In this document: positions 12,007 to 23,250 of the stretch, piece by piece
How the letters are laid out: every line of letters starts with the position of its first letter
Position numbering within the stretch: position 1 is the first letter of the stretch
NCBI RefSeq assembly: GCF_003597395.2
Contig: NC_133774.1
Span: 34,180,155-34,244,154, forward strand
Origin: Chelonoidis abingdonii
Lineage: Eukaryota; Chordata; Testudines; Testudinidae
Length of the DNA: 64,000 nucleotides
Direction of reading: 5' to 3'
The notes under the pieces: model-generated
The model's database searches: none
What the model was told of the DNA's origin: nothing
What the model saw: the letters and a program-made list of their open reading frames with translations, nothing else
Translations under genes and position numbers: made by a program

Positions 12007-13090
12007 TCATGGGCTTAGTCCTTCCACAGCACCCCCTTGGTATGGGAGGGGTCCTGTACACACTCAGTCCCTCATTATCTGAGGTCACACAGTCCATCAC
12101 ACAGGTGCAGGGATAGAAGCTCAGTCCTTTGGCTGGGTTCCACTGGAGTTTACCCCTTCTAGGATTGAGGAGAAAAGCAACAAAGGAAAGGAAAACAAAT
12201 AGGCCCAAATATGCCCAGGCCTCTGTCACAGGGCAGAACTTCTTCCCAGCTTCCAGGCATACACTGCCATCCTCACTCTCCTTTAAGAAAGTTTACAGTC
12301 CAAACATAAGCAAATAAAACAAACAATCCCTTAACTCACCCTTTGTCCTAGGGTTTCACATAGGGGACCAGACATCCCGGTATTAGGGGCTTTCTCTTAT
12401 ATAGGCAACAATACCCTGCCCCCAAAGAAATGTCTTGATTTTTCATACTTGCTATCTGGTCACCCTAGTTTCACAGCATCCCCTCTCAGGTGTCTCTGCT
12501 GGTTCTGGTGATCCTGCTTCTTGCAGCTTCCCAGTCCCTATCAGCTCTGCTCTCTTTCTGGAACATCAGCCCCAGGGCTACCTTCTCAGGTACCTGGCCC
12601 TTCACTCCAGGGATCCACCACAGGAGTTAGCACCATTCCTCTGTAGACTCCGTTCCCCAGGTACAATGGACTCTGATCACTCCTCCCCTTCTTGCCCCCG
12701 ACAGACCTTTATAACTCCATTGGGCCTACTTGGTCTGACAGGGGAGCTGGACCTGGTATACTCACAGGGATCAGCTCCCCTGTGACAGCCTCCCTTCTTC
12801 AGAGAATCTCTGAAGAGTTGCAGTTTGGCCTAATGTCTTCAGGCAAGGTACCAGAAAATGTCTTGAGTCAATCAGTTGGGGAGGCTCAGACCATCTGTAG
12901 TCATATGAATAGGTTCTCTCTTAAACCAGGCTCCTCCTCAGGTACTGATGATGAGACGTCTGTCCTTCTCATATGGCTGCCACCCCTCAGGCACTCACCC
13001 AGCTTCCAGTCATCCGCACCCAGGCAGTCATCAGTACATGGGAGACCCTTTCCTCCAGCTGCAGGAATCTACCTTTCCAGGACTGTCACA
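12007..13090. repeat. Interspersed repeat hosting a hAT MITE
   Basis: The segment begins 'tgtcatgggcttagtcc' and runs to about 'aggactgtcaca'. It has a higher GC content than its surroundings and is uninterrupted except for the short hAT insertion at 12361-12467. I think it is an LTR or internal piece of a retroelement. No open protein of that kind is visible and no target duplication was found. Confidence 0.4.
12361..12467. mobile_element. hAT-type MITE with perfect 8-bp TSD
   Basis: The 107-bp element has ends TAGGGGACCAGACAT and, inverted, ATCTGGTCACCCTA. It is flanked on both sides by gtttcaca (12353-12360 and 12468-12475), the 8-bp duplication typical of hAT transposition. It is related to the copy at 32774-32897 and has no coding capacity. 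Confidence 0.9.
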
Positions 13091-13146
13091 GTTACCAAAA
13101 GTAGCCAAGAAAATACAACATGCTAACTAATACAAGGCAGCAATCA

Positions 13147-13330
13147 GTCTTTTTTCTGGCATGGGGCCTCCAGCAATTTGTAATACAGTTTGGCATCCAT
13201 AGACAAGTCACTCACAGGAGTTCTAAAGCAGACATTAAAGGTCTGGCCCAACTTCACCTCTAGAGACTCAAACTGGCTGTGGTCACATAGATAGACTTTG
13301 TCCTCAGCTATGCTCCACTCCAGAAGCTGA
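13147..13330 (-). other. Short coding-like stretch, unassigned
   Basis: Read on the minus strand, this stretch stays open for about 50 codons. It contains KVYLCDHSQFESLEVKLGQT and, further on, DLSMDAKLYYKLLE, before a stop just after a Lys-Lys-Asp. The composition looks more protein-like than neighbouring frames. It has no good start, no clear splice sites and no family I recognise. It could be an old processed pseudogene piece, part of the adjoining retroelement, or chance. Confidence 0.2.
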
Positions 13331-13480
13331 GGATGAGAAGTCTGTTCTGCTCACTACTGACTTGAGCCTTCACTCTTTTAAGGCCATTCCTCCAGGCCCA
13401 CACCAGATGCGGTGAAGAAGGGCTGCATGAGCAGCATGCCTGGTCCAATGTTTGCATACCTGACTACAGTAAGGAAAAAC

Positions 13481-15486
13481 AAAATATATCAAAAAAAAAT
13501 GCTGGTTTTCACGGTTATTTGCTAATTTCCATATCAGATGTCAAATTGATTTTTTATTAGTAGTAATAATAACTAGATAGAGACATCTTGTTTCTCTGAA
13601 TACCAATATTCATTAGCATGAAAAGCAAATATTGATCTAGGTAAAAGTCAAGACCAATATTATCTTCAGGGAACAATGGGCTTTTCTAATCTCTCATTAG
13701 TTTTATATTAGTGTACTTCTGTTGACTTCTGTAGAGTTACTCTTGATCTACAGTGGTGGGAGTGAGATCAGAATCAGGCCCAGTAAATCTTGATATTCAC
13801 TGAAGCAAGAAGTTAATATATTTATTGGTACATGAATGTGAAATGCTTGGTCAAAATACCTTGAAATTTCTCCACTGTGACCAGAACTCCATCAACTCCA
13901 GATGAACTATACTGTCTTGCTAGCTGCTGAGGATCTGACCACTTTTCTTTGTTTCTGATGATCCAGTCAAGAAGCAAAATATGGTTATGCTAGTTCCAGA
14001 CCTCCTGGCTCAAGCAAATAATAATAATAAGATTATTAATTTGGTAATTTCCCTGTTATATTATTTGCCCTTTATATTATAGATGAATTTATAATTGTGA
14101 TAGAAGAAAAACTAAGGGAAAGGCAGGTCATTTCACACTGTTGTTGTTTAAGAGAAAGGTGGGTAACAAAATAGCATATTAAAATTAAATCTCTCTGTGT
14201 ATGGTACCTACTTTATTTTACACAAACATACAGAAAATAGAAATGAAAAATAAAGCCAGTGTTGGTTTTGTTGCAATATTATATTTTTATGTGTTAGATG
14301 GAAATATGAGTGAGTAATGGGCCTGGATTTTTTGGTGCAAGTTCAGTGTTTTAACAGGACATAATTTGCCAATGACAAGGTGTCTGAGAATTCCAAATAA
14401 TAAGTAAGCTTCCTCAGCTTTGGCTGCTTGCTTGGAGTTTTGCCTAAAATTTTGGTCTAAAATGTGTGAAATTGTATATGGTATTTCAAACATTTCAGGG
14501 AAAGACCTCACACCCGGAATCCCCCCATTACATTTTTTTCTTGACTTCTCACCTTTGTTAACCCAGTTATGAGCTTGCGTAGTCTTAGTCCTAATGTCAA
14601 CATGTACATTTTTAGTTGTTAGAATATGTGTATCTTTCTTTGTCCTCTGCAGAATTATCAATTATGCTGTGATATGGACATTGTCTTTTCCTCGCAACCT
14701 GTATGTTAAATATAGGTGTACTATTCAGGATTAGGAATACCCTGATTTAATCAGTTTATGAAGCGTCCTGACAAAGCCACATTCTCTTCAGTACGTGGCA
14801 GATGTTTTGTGTCTACTTAATTAGGCAATAGATTCAGCCCTTTATGCCTTAAAAAGAGTAATAATGTCTAAGCTGTTTTCCAGTCTACTGAGGCAAAGGA
14901 ATGGGATGGGGCATCTTTTGTATGCTAGTCTTTATAAATAAACATTCAAGGGTGGTGACTGCCCATTGACTTTACCAGTTGGATAGAGATAAAGAACAAG
15001 TTGTCTGAAGACATTTTATTCTTTTCATCCCATAACCCTCTAAATCCTAGCCGAGTGCACTGTGATTCACTGCACAGCATATATATAATTTATGTTATAT
15101 ATAGCAGCTGTATATGGTGAAGGTTACTGGGCAAGCTTGTTTTTGCGAGAAGCCACTTGCACAGGTGAATGAGCAAGACATCTAGGATCCAGAGCCCTTT
15201 TTTTTTTCTAAACATACTATTAATTGAACTTATTTAAGGGATCTTTCAAAAGGTGGAGCAACAGATACACATGGGAGTGCTGTGATTTTATGCTAGACCT
15301 GTCACTGTTGCTTTCTGTGTGAACTAATAACTTGAAAGAGTATGGCCACAAAGATGAAACCTCTAAGAGGGCTGCTCCTATCACAGCTACTGAATAAAAG
15401 TTTGAGCAATGTATATATTTACCTGTGATTTGCTGCAATAATTATAATACACATATTTCCTTTTAAAATATAAATCTAATACTCCC
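13481..15486. other. Unassigned AT-rich DNA
   Basis: No supported gene. A remnant of the dispersed palindromic repeat is possible at 13715-13785 ('gttgacttctgtagagttac' followed by 'gatcagaatcaggccc'). Confidence 0.45.
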
Positions 15487-16338
15487 TGTGATGCTGGCAG
15501 GCCAGTTGCCAGCTCTTGCCAAGCTTGCAGGCATTAGCTAAGAACTGACAAACTCATAGCTGCAAGCAAGACCAGTTCTCTTATACATTAGTGTTGCTCA
15601 AAATAGATATTAATATTATACGAATTTATGTAGTCTTTAGACTCTCTAGAATTTTTGTAGTTTACTGCATGCATTAATCTTATTTATAATGTCTGTATTC
15701 ATGCTACAAAATATATGTAAGTTTTGCTTTATAACTTTGAAAATATTTGCTCTAAATTTGTGAACTCAGGTGGGAAGAGTGTTTTCCCCCCACCCATCCA
15801 GAAGAACTGTCAGAATCAGATGGGCCAGTAAGCAACATCCAGAGGCTACCCCTTGGTCCACCCTGCAAGACATTTTGAATGGACAAGTCTCTACAACTCT
15901 GTCAGTCTTAGGATTTAGATTGCAACTCATTTGTGTATATATGTTTGTCTGTTGTAACCTGTAAATAGCTCTCCTTTCTTTTACCTACTTAATAAACATG
16001 TAGAAAGTTTATTACAGGATTGGCTACAGGCATTGTCTTTGGTGTAAGATCTAAGATACCAACTGATCTGGGGTCTCTTGAGATTGGAAGTGATTTTTAG
16101 TGTAAGTGATCACTTATCATTATGTCCAGCTTGCCTGGATTGCAAGATAGACTGGAGAACCTAAAAGGATTGTCTGTGACTCCATGGTAAACCTGTTACA
16201 GTGATCCAGGAATTCACATTTGTCACTGGTTTGGTGAAATCTAATTATAAGAATTATAGAACATGGCACCAGTTTGAGGTGTCTGACTGGTTTTCCACAG
16301 TCTGCCCTGAGTTGTGAGCCACTCCAGGCAGTGTGACA
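15487..16338 (+). repeat. Solo LTR, perfect 5-bp TSD
   Basis: The element is 852 bp, begins TGTGATG and ends GTGTGACA. It is flanked by ctccc on both sides (15482-15486 and 16339-16343). An AATAAA signal lies at about 15990 ('acttaataaacatg'), supporting plus orientation. A second member of the family lies inverted at 62581-63628. No internal genes adjoin, so recombination between two LTRs has probably removed them. Confidence 0.88.
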
Positions 16339-16754
16339 CTCCCCACAAAAATGTTCAGTTTAATATATTTATAATGTTTCATATTTTTACTTTAAAAAAG
16401 GACTATTCCTGGCCAGCCAGTTTTGAAAAACAGCAAAATGATCTCAGACATTTAGATATCCTGTTGGCATGAATGTGAGGGGACTGCTGTCAGGGCATTC
16501 TTTCTGAAGGCCCCACAGGGGCTCCTCTTAGTCCGAAGTAGCCTGAATCCGGTGATCCACAGGGCATGTTGCAAAGATCATCTCCCCCTCCATTTTAAAA
16601 AGGCTACAGTATATTCAAGGAAGCTTTAAATTGCTTGGCTTCATGGCAATGGGTTTCTTAAATTGTACTACAACACTAAAGATCACCTTGACTGACTGGT
16701 CCATCAGCCCTCACGAGAGAGCACCAATCACATGTCTTTTGCATTGTTCTAGCC
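16339..16754. other. Unassigned DNA between two elements
   Basis: No recognisable feature. The last eight bases are the left target duplication of the hAT element that follows. Confidence 0.5.
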
Positions 16755-17056
16755 CAGGGGCCAGCAACCTTTCAGAAGTGGTGTGCCAAGTCTTCATTTA
16801 TTAACTCTAATTTAAGGTTTCATATGCCAGCAATACAGGTAGAAGGTCTCTTTCTATAAGTCTATAATATATAACTAAACTATTGTTGTCTGTAAAGTAA
16901 ATAAGGTTTTAAAAATGTTTAAGAAGCTTCATTTAAAATTAAATTAAAATGCAGAGCCCGCCCAGACTGGTGGCCGGGACCCAGACAGTGTGAGTGCCGC
17001 TGAAAATCAGCTTGTGTGCCACCTTTGGCATTCGTGCCATAGGTTGCCTACCCCTG
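16755..17056. mobile_element. Non-autonomous hAT element, perfect TSD
   Basis: The 302-bp element has ends CAGGGGCCAGCAACCT and, inverted, AGGTTGCCTACCCCTG. It is flanked by ttctagcc on both sides (16747-16754 and 17057-17064). The interior is AT-rich and non-coding. The end motif CAGGGGTNGGCAACCT is shared with the element at 56629-56819. Confidence 0.9.
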
Positions 17057-17064
17057 TTCTAGCC

Positions 17065-17748
17065 AGTCCTTCAGCCACCTGCTGGCTAGGCTGTCAGTGG
17101 CACCGGACACCTGATCGGCATAGCACGCCACAGCTCAGAACCCCTGAACAATCCACCAGCCCCAGCCCCTCAAGTAGCTGGGATTAGAGGCACATGCCAC
17201 TGCAACACTTCAGATATATTTTTTAATTATGTTAGGGCACCTTGAGCATATGGAGAGCATTCCTTTTCAGCATTCTATACATGTAATCAATTATATTTTA
17301 GATTTTGTTTCCATTAGTTCACTGGGTTTCAAAAAAATGTCAGTACCTATGTGCACTCTAATTCAGAGAACTGAGTGAAGCATTTTGTTAGATACTGTAC
17401 CCAGCACAGGAATCTATCTTTCAGTCAGCAAAATTTACTGATTTCTTGCTTTAGTTACTTTCTACAGTTTAAAAATATGTCAAGTTGAACTAGTTCCTGT
17501 TGTGTTAAATTTCACCTTGCAAGTTTAACTTTTTTTTTTAGGTATTACAAGAACATATGGTTGGAACTTCTTCCAACACCAGGGTGACATTCTGACACCC
17601 ATGCTGCCCTTCTGCTGAGCAGCAACAGATGTCCAGGGCCTTGCAGGTTGACTTCCTAGGGGAGGAGAAAAATCAGTGATGCAGAGGACTCAGGAATTAA
17701 CTTTGTTCAGACACCATGCCAGAGAGCAAACCCTCCTGCTGCTTGTGA
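17065..17748. other. Unassigned DNA
   Basis: No supported feature. Confidence 0.45.
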
Positions 17749-17905
17749 TGTACTATTAATAATAATATTAATTACTATTTGTATTATCATAGTGCCCAGG
17801 AGCCCTATTCATGCACCAGAACCCCATTGTGCTAGGCACTGTATGAACACTGAACCAAAAAGACAGTCTCTGGCCTGAAGAGCTTACAATCTAAATAAAC
17901 AAGAC
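17749..17905 (-). repeat. L2/L3-like LINE 3' tail (minus strand)
   Basis: A TAATAATAAT-type end is followed by 'tttgtattatcatagtgccc', 'accccattgtgctaggcact' and 'agagcttacaatctaa'. This is the reverse complement of the 3' tail of an old amniote LINE with a trinucleotide end. Confidence 0.65.
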
Positions 17906-18148
17906 AGGCCTTTCCCCCATCCCCTGTGGCTAACACACAAGCAGAATGAATAATGTGATGGCAGCAAACATCATCTTAGTTCTATGATTTTACATTTATT
18001 TAGTTAGTTTGGTGGGTTCATTTAGGAGACAATATGCTAAAGGAAAGAGAGAGGGAACATTGAAGGGAAGAGTGGGAGGGGGAGAACAGGGTAAGAGCCA
18101 GAGGAGGTGCAGAGACTATGGGGTGAGGAGTGGGGAAGTTTGGAGTGA

Positions 18149-18310
18149 ACAGCCAATCAGCGCAGGGAAAGTCCAGTTAAGACTATATAAAATTCTCTGA
18201 ATATCCAAAAGTCCCTGATTTGGCTGCTTCTGTCCTTACCAGCTGGATTCTCTGGCTGGGTTCTCCTGACAGCTTTCTCACAAGCCTACTTTGCAGGGGT
18301 AAGAGGAGAC
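18149..18310 (+). promoter_or_regulatory. Candidate Pol II core promoter
   Basis: A CCAAT box ('agccaatcagcgc', about 18151) lies some 30 bp before a TATA box (tatataaaa, 18184-18192). A start site would be expected near 18215. A 'tttgcaggggtaagag' near 18290 could act as a splice donor. It could be the promoter of an unseen transcript or the U3/R part of an old LTR. No coding sequence follows in the window. Confidence 0.3.
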
Positions 18311-21300
18311 ACCACCTGGGTCCTTGTGCCCCACGGGATGCTGGAAGGAGAAACTGCCTCTACACAGCATCTTGCATAGCCAAAATACTAGTAACTGAGC
18401 ATGTCTTCCCAAGACTGAACATTTGCTTGCATGCTTAAAAAACAGAACTTGAAACTGCGCCATCTGGTGATGCCTGCCATAACACTATTTTGAGGTCTTT
18501 TTTAATTTCAGGCACAACTACAAATATACCAGGTTCCTTAAGTTCCCAATCCTTCAAAGACTTATCCATGTTCTTAACTTTATGTACTATGTGAAGTCAA
18601 AATGAAATCCATGGGACTATTCACAGTTAAGTGTATACATAAGTCTTTGTAGGGCTGGGCACTAAGAAGATGCCCAGAGCACCTTCAATACCATCGAACC
18701 AGATTTATCTGTCACATAGTGTAGGGCAATGGGAATTACTCTGGATTTATACTTGTGTAAATGAAATCAGAATATGGCCAACTTCTCAACAGATTTCCAT
18801 AATCAGGTAAAAATACATCTCAATATTGGGTAACATTGCATTATCACAAAATCTACAATGTAACATTGCAGACCCAGATGCTGATGAAACTTTCAGCTCT
18901 TTAGAGAGCAGAGGTGGCAGAAATGTCTTGAATTTTGACATTTTGATTTTTGAAAAAAGTCAGAGAAAACCTTTTTTAAAAAATGGTAAATTTCCCCCTT
19001 GTTTTTTTCTGACCAGTTCTACTGAAGATTGAGTTGATAAATGGATAGAGCTGTATATTGCACATTATCTATCTTTTCTTCAGTCATATTTTTTCACATA
19101 GAATTATAGGACAACATAGACCATAAAAACTGAAAATTAAAAGAAAATAAAACAGTAAATTATTCATGGCTATTTTGGGGAAAGCCAAACTGGTTGTTTC
19201 AGTTTGTAACAGAGATGATGATAAAATTAGTAGAAGAATCTTAGATGAAAAGCAGACCATAACATCAGCATATACTATTTCCAAAATTCAAAAATATTTT
19301 TGAATTAATTTGGAAACAAGTGATACATTTTTCCATTTGGATTATTCTCTTGTTAAGCTTAAATTTATCATGTTAGCTGACAGTTGAGCTACCCCCCAAA
19401 TGTCAAAGAGTTTGGTAAGTAATGTTTAGGGTCAACAATGGCTAAACTCATTGCCATGGAAACAAAGTAATTCTTTTAATCCTTTTCATAATACATTCTC
19501 AATGTAAAAATGTAATCATAGCATAATGAACGTTAATACATGCCACACAACAAAACTACATCTGACAGACTGAATAACATGCTTATTTGCAATAAGCATC
19601 TTTAAAATATCCTTCACAGTTCATTAGCTTCATGGGATTAAGAATGAACCCTACATAGATTTAGCCACGAATCCCTCTCTTCAGGATATTGTAACATGTA
19701 TGAAACCCCTTTCAGGCCATATGGTGACAGAGGGCAGCATTCTTTCCCAGGGGCCTTGTCAGACTTAGCCACAATCTATTGTCGGGCGCTGTTGGTGAAA
19801 GCTGATACTCACTTAGTTTAGCTGAACAGAAGTCCCCTTGAAGATACTATCAAGAGTACAAAGATCACACCAACTGCCTTGCATTTAAGTCAGTCTGCCA
19901 CGTTTCTCTTCAGATATGTTCTTATCATACCATAAATCTGATGCTATATTCCTTTCCTTTTAAATCATATAGTGTATTAGCAGAGTTAGTAGAGGGGCAT
20001 GAGTTCTCCAAGTGATTATGAATTTGAAACTGGTAATGTGCTAAGTATATTGATAAGCAGTTATGTTCTTTTCGCACATATGCAAACAATTTAGCACCTA
20101 TCCATATCACTTTTTTTTATAAGACTTTACATTGGGACTGAATAGCTACTGTTTTTAAAAGTGATTTTGGACGGTACATACCCAATGCAATATTCTTGGC
20201 AGTAGATTCTAATCTATCACTGAAGCATGCGTTCGCCATATACACTGTTAATAAGTATGATCCATTCAAGATGATCAGAATTTTCACCCCTCCATAATTT
20301 ACATTACTTTCTTCAATAGAGTTCTCATTTGTCTCCAGGAGAGATGTTGCTGGCCATTCTAAAGCATTTAGTCTCGGATTCTTGAAAGTGCGTAAGCACC
20401 TTCTTAGCTTTATGTATGTGACATAGCCCATTGATTTCAGTGGGTCAGGATCAAATGCTTAGTGCCTTTCACAAGCCTCAGAACTACAAAATATGTCCAG
20501 ACACCGAGCCAAATTCTGGTATCAAATGAATTCATGTCACCAATAGATGGGATATTACCCTACTATGACACCAGCAACGCTATATAGAAAGTTAAGATGA
20601 ATGCTTTATCTAGCTAAAATAACTCGGGATTTCAGTTAATCAGAAAGTCATTATCAAAACCGTAATTTGACTAGGATACTGTAGCAGATGCCCCTGCTCA
20701 TGCAAAAAGTACTATGTGATCATTAATGTGTGTAAATGGCCTCATTTTTGGAACTCATTCCCATCCCTCAGTGGTCAATAGTTTATTGACCTGCAAGACC
20801 CATGTATTTTCCTCAATTGTGAGGTACTGGGAAAGCTCTGATTGGAGACACTAAATATGTGTTTGTTATGTTACTATTGCCTGTTGTTCAGTGAGTTACT
20901 GGAGCAGCCTACTGCATGGAGGTATATTTAAGAATTGTCAAAAAACAAGGGATATTGGCTCCTTTTTAATGGAAGTAAATATAGGTCTATATAAGTGAGC
21001 AAGACCACAGATTTAGATGTTATCCAGAAGCCAGCACATTCAGTCCCATAGTGCCCCCCACCAGTACCATACATGGAAAGTGGTTCAGCTCTGATTCAAA
21101 AGTGTGTGTCACCCACCGATTCCTAATACCACTCTTTTTATTATCTTCCTTTTTCTGGGAAGAACTCCAACTGAAGGACAGACCAGACCTGGCCTTTATT
21201 TTTCCTTCTCAAACAAGAGCTCATCTTTCAATGGTCCAGAATTAGGCTTTCATATAATTGTTTTATATTGAAACCATGTGTATTTGAATATGAGTTCTCT

Positions 21301-22864
21301 TCTTCTCTGATCTACCTGATCTTCCCAAGAAGATATAATCACGTGTTCACTAAGTCAAGCTCTGTTGCCATGGAAATGATTGAGATTTTACATCTTGGCA
21401 TTATGTCTTCTCTTCAAGCTCACATAGGAGAAGGAGGAGGAGATGAAATAGGAGGAGACGTTGGGCTAACAGTGTGGCATTCTATTGTTTTAAACCTGTC
21501 TTTTATAATTTAGCCATAATGTCAAGGATATGCATGAAAAACACAGGAAAGGTAAGTGGATTTATATGTAAATATGAAATTTTAAAGAGAATTCCCTTTG
21601 TGTCTGATGCTCTTCAAAGTGATAATAAATTACGAACCACAAATACTTTTTTCCATCCATTAAAAACCTGAAGCTGAATAATATTATGTTAATCACATTT
21701 TATAATGCTATCATTTAATGCCATCTAACATCATAGTTTAGCTGTTTAACCCAATGAGCTAAATTAATCCCTCTATGGAGTAACACCAGGATTGTTTTAA
21801 CCCAAAATGACCAGTAAAATGTAAAAGCAAAGCACTGTGTTTTGCAGACTGAGATCTTAATTAACAGGATAAATATTGGGAAATTGGACACATGGCAGGT
21901 TTACAATTTAGGAGTTAAATTCAGCCTTTTTACAAGAGTGCAAAGCAGATTATCAAAATAATCCACTGCTCCACCAATAAAACCTCCTTAAAACACCTAT
22001 GCAATTTGTCACTCACAGAAAATTGTGTTCAGAGTTTGTTACTTCAGTCTCTGTGGCCTTGCAGTTAATTAGTGTTTATGAAAAAAACTCCCATCTAATT
22101 TCTGTTACTCATTTATTTAAAATAGGTAAAGGACAATGAAGAGACGAGGCATACCTTTTTTTAGAACAACATGCATACGCTGTCAACAACTGAGTTCAAA
22201 TGAAATCATAAACATGGCCAGGTTGCTAAAACTCCAGTGACATCTGTGTCAAGCTATAATACTATGCAAGGGTTCCTAATAGTATGGATAGTTGAGTGAA
22301 ATGGACATTGAGCAGACCCCAGAGAATTAATCCATTGTAGTTTATTTCTCTCAGTTACTGCTTTCAACAGGGCTAAAATGTATACTCTTTAGTGGCTCTG
22401 TATTTCAGTACCGCTGTCCTAGTTTCCTTTACAATTGCCTCAATTTACAATGTACGGAAAATAAGAAATATTTCTGTTAGGTTTTTGACCCAAGCCTATT
22501 ACAAAAGAGAAAAAAAGGGCAGACATGTATGGTAGAAATGCAATGCACGGTAAATAGAAGGATTACAGATGACATACAGTACTTGAGTTCCACTGTAGAT
22601 AATTACTTCATTTCGCCTAGCGGCATATGACATAATGTGAATGATAGACCGGTTACATTTATTGAAAACTGACAGTGTACTGCTACTTGTATTCTGTGGA
22701 ATTTTTAACTAGGTTTGGTAATATGCTCTGGTTGAATATTAAAATCAATTTTTGCTTGGACTTGGGTATTGTTGATCATATTTATAGATGACTGTGGGAT
22801 CTAGGGATAGTGCATTATTGACAGCGATGTTATGTGGTAAGAAACAGACATTAAAGACAAAATG
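18311..22864. other. Unassigned AT-rich DNA
   Basis: No supported gene or bounded repeat in 4.5 kb. Short words of the dispersed palindromic repeat occur at about 18705-18775 and 20425-20455. Confidence 0.45.
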
Positions 22865-23250
22865 TCCTCACATTTATAGACCTGTGTGTAAGTCTGGAGT
22901 AACTCTACTGGAGTTCAGTAGAGTTACGTTAATTTTACCTAGGTATATAATAATGGAGATCAAAATGTGGCACTAAATAGAAAGAGAAGTTCAACAGCTA
23001 TAGTAGTAGTCTATCCAAGATGAGCATTAATAGAGACGTCAGATTCTGGGTGTCCTGTGCATAACAGAGGCCCTTTACTTTAACAAGAATCTAAATAAAG
23101 ATTCAGATTATGGTTCACTGAAGGAATAGACTATGCCTTTCTCCTAGTGTACTCATACAGAGGGCCACTTTAGGCCCTGATCCTGTAATTTTATATTAGC
23201 GTGTGAAACCATGTGAACATGTGGAGTCCCATTAAATGAGACTCCACATT
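22865..23250. repeat. Two palindromic repeat remnants
   Basis: The first (22870-22930) contains 'agtaactctactggagttca' followed by 'gtagagttacgt'. The second (23170-23245) contains 'gtggagtcccattaaatgag' followed by 'actccaca', an almost perfect inverted repeat. Both fit the dispersed palindromic class. Confidence 0.45.

Noticed and set aside
12435..13126. Overlapping plus-strand frames of 116 and 144 codons
   Set aside because: They lie in a repeat on a Pro/Ser-rich frame produced by C/T-rich DNA and begin inside the hAT MITE.
14287..14661. 124-codon minus-strand open frame
   Set aside because: It has ordinary Lys/Thr/Ile-rich composition as expected from AT-rich DNA, with no domain, splice sites or family resemblance.
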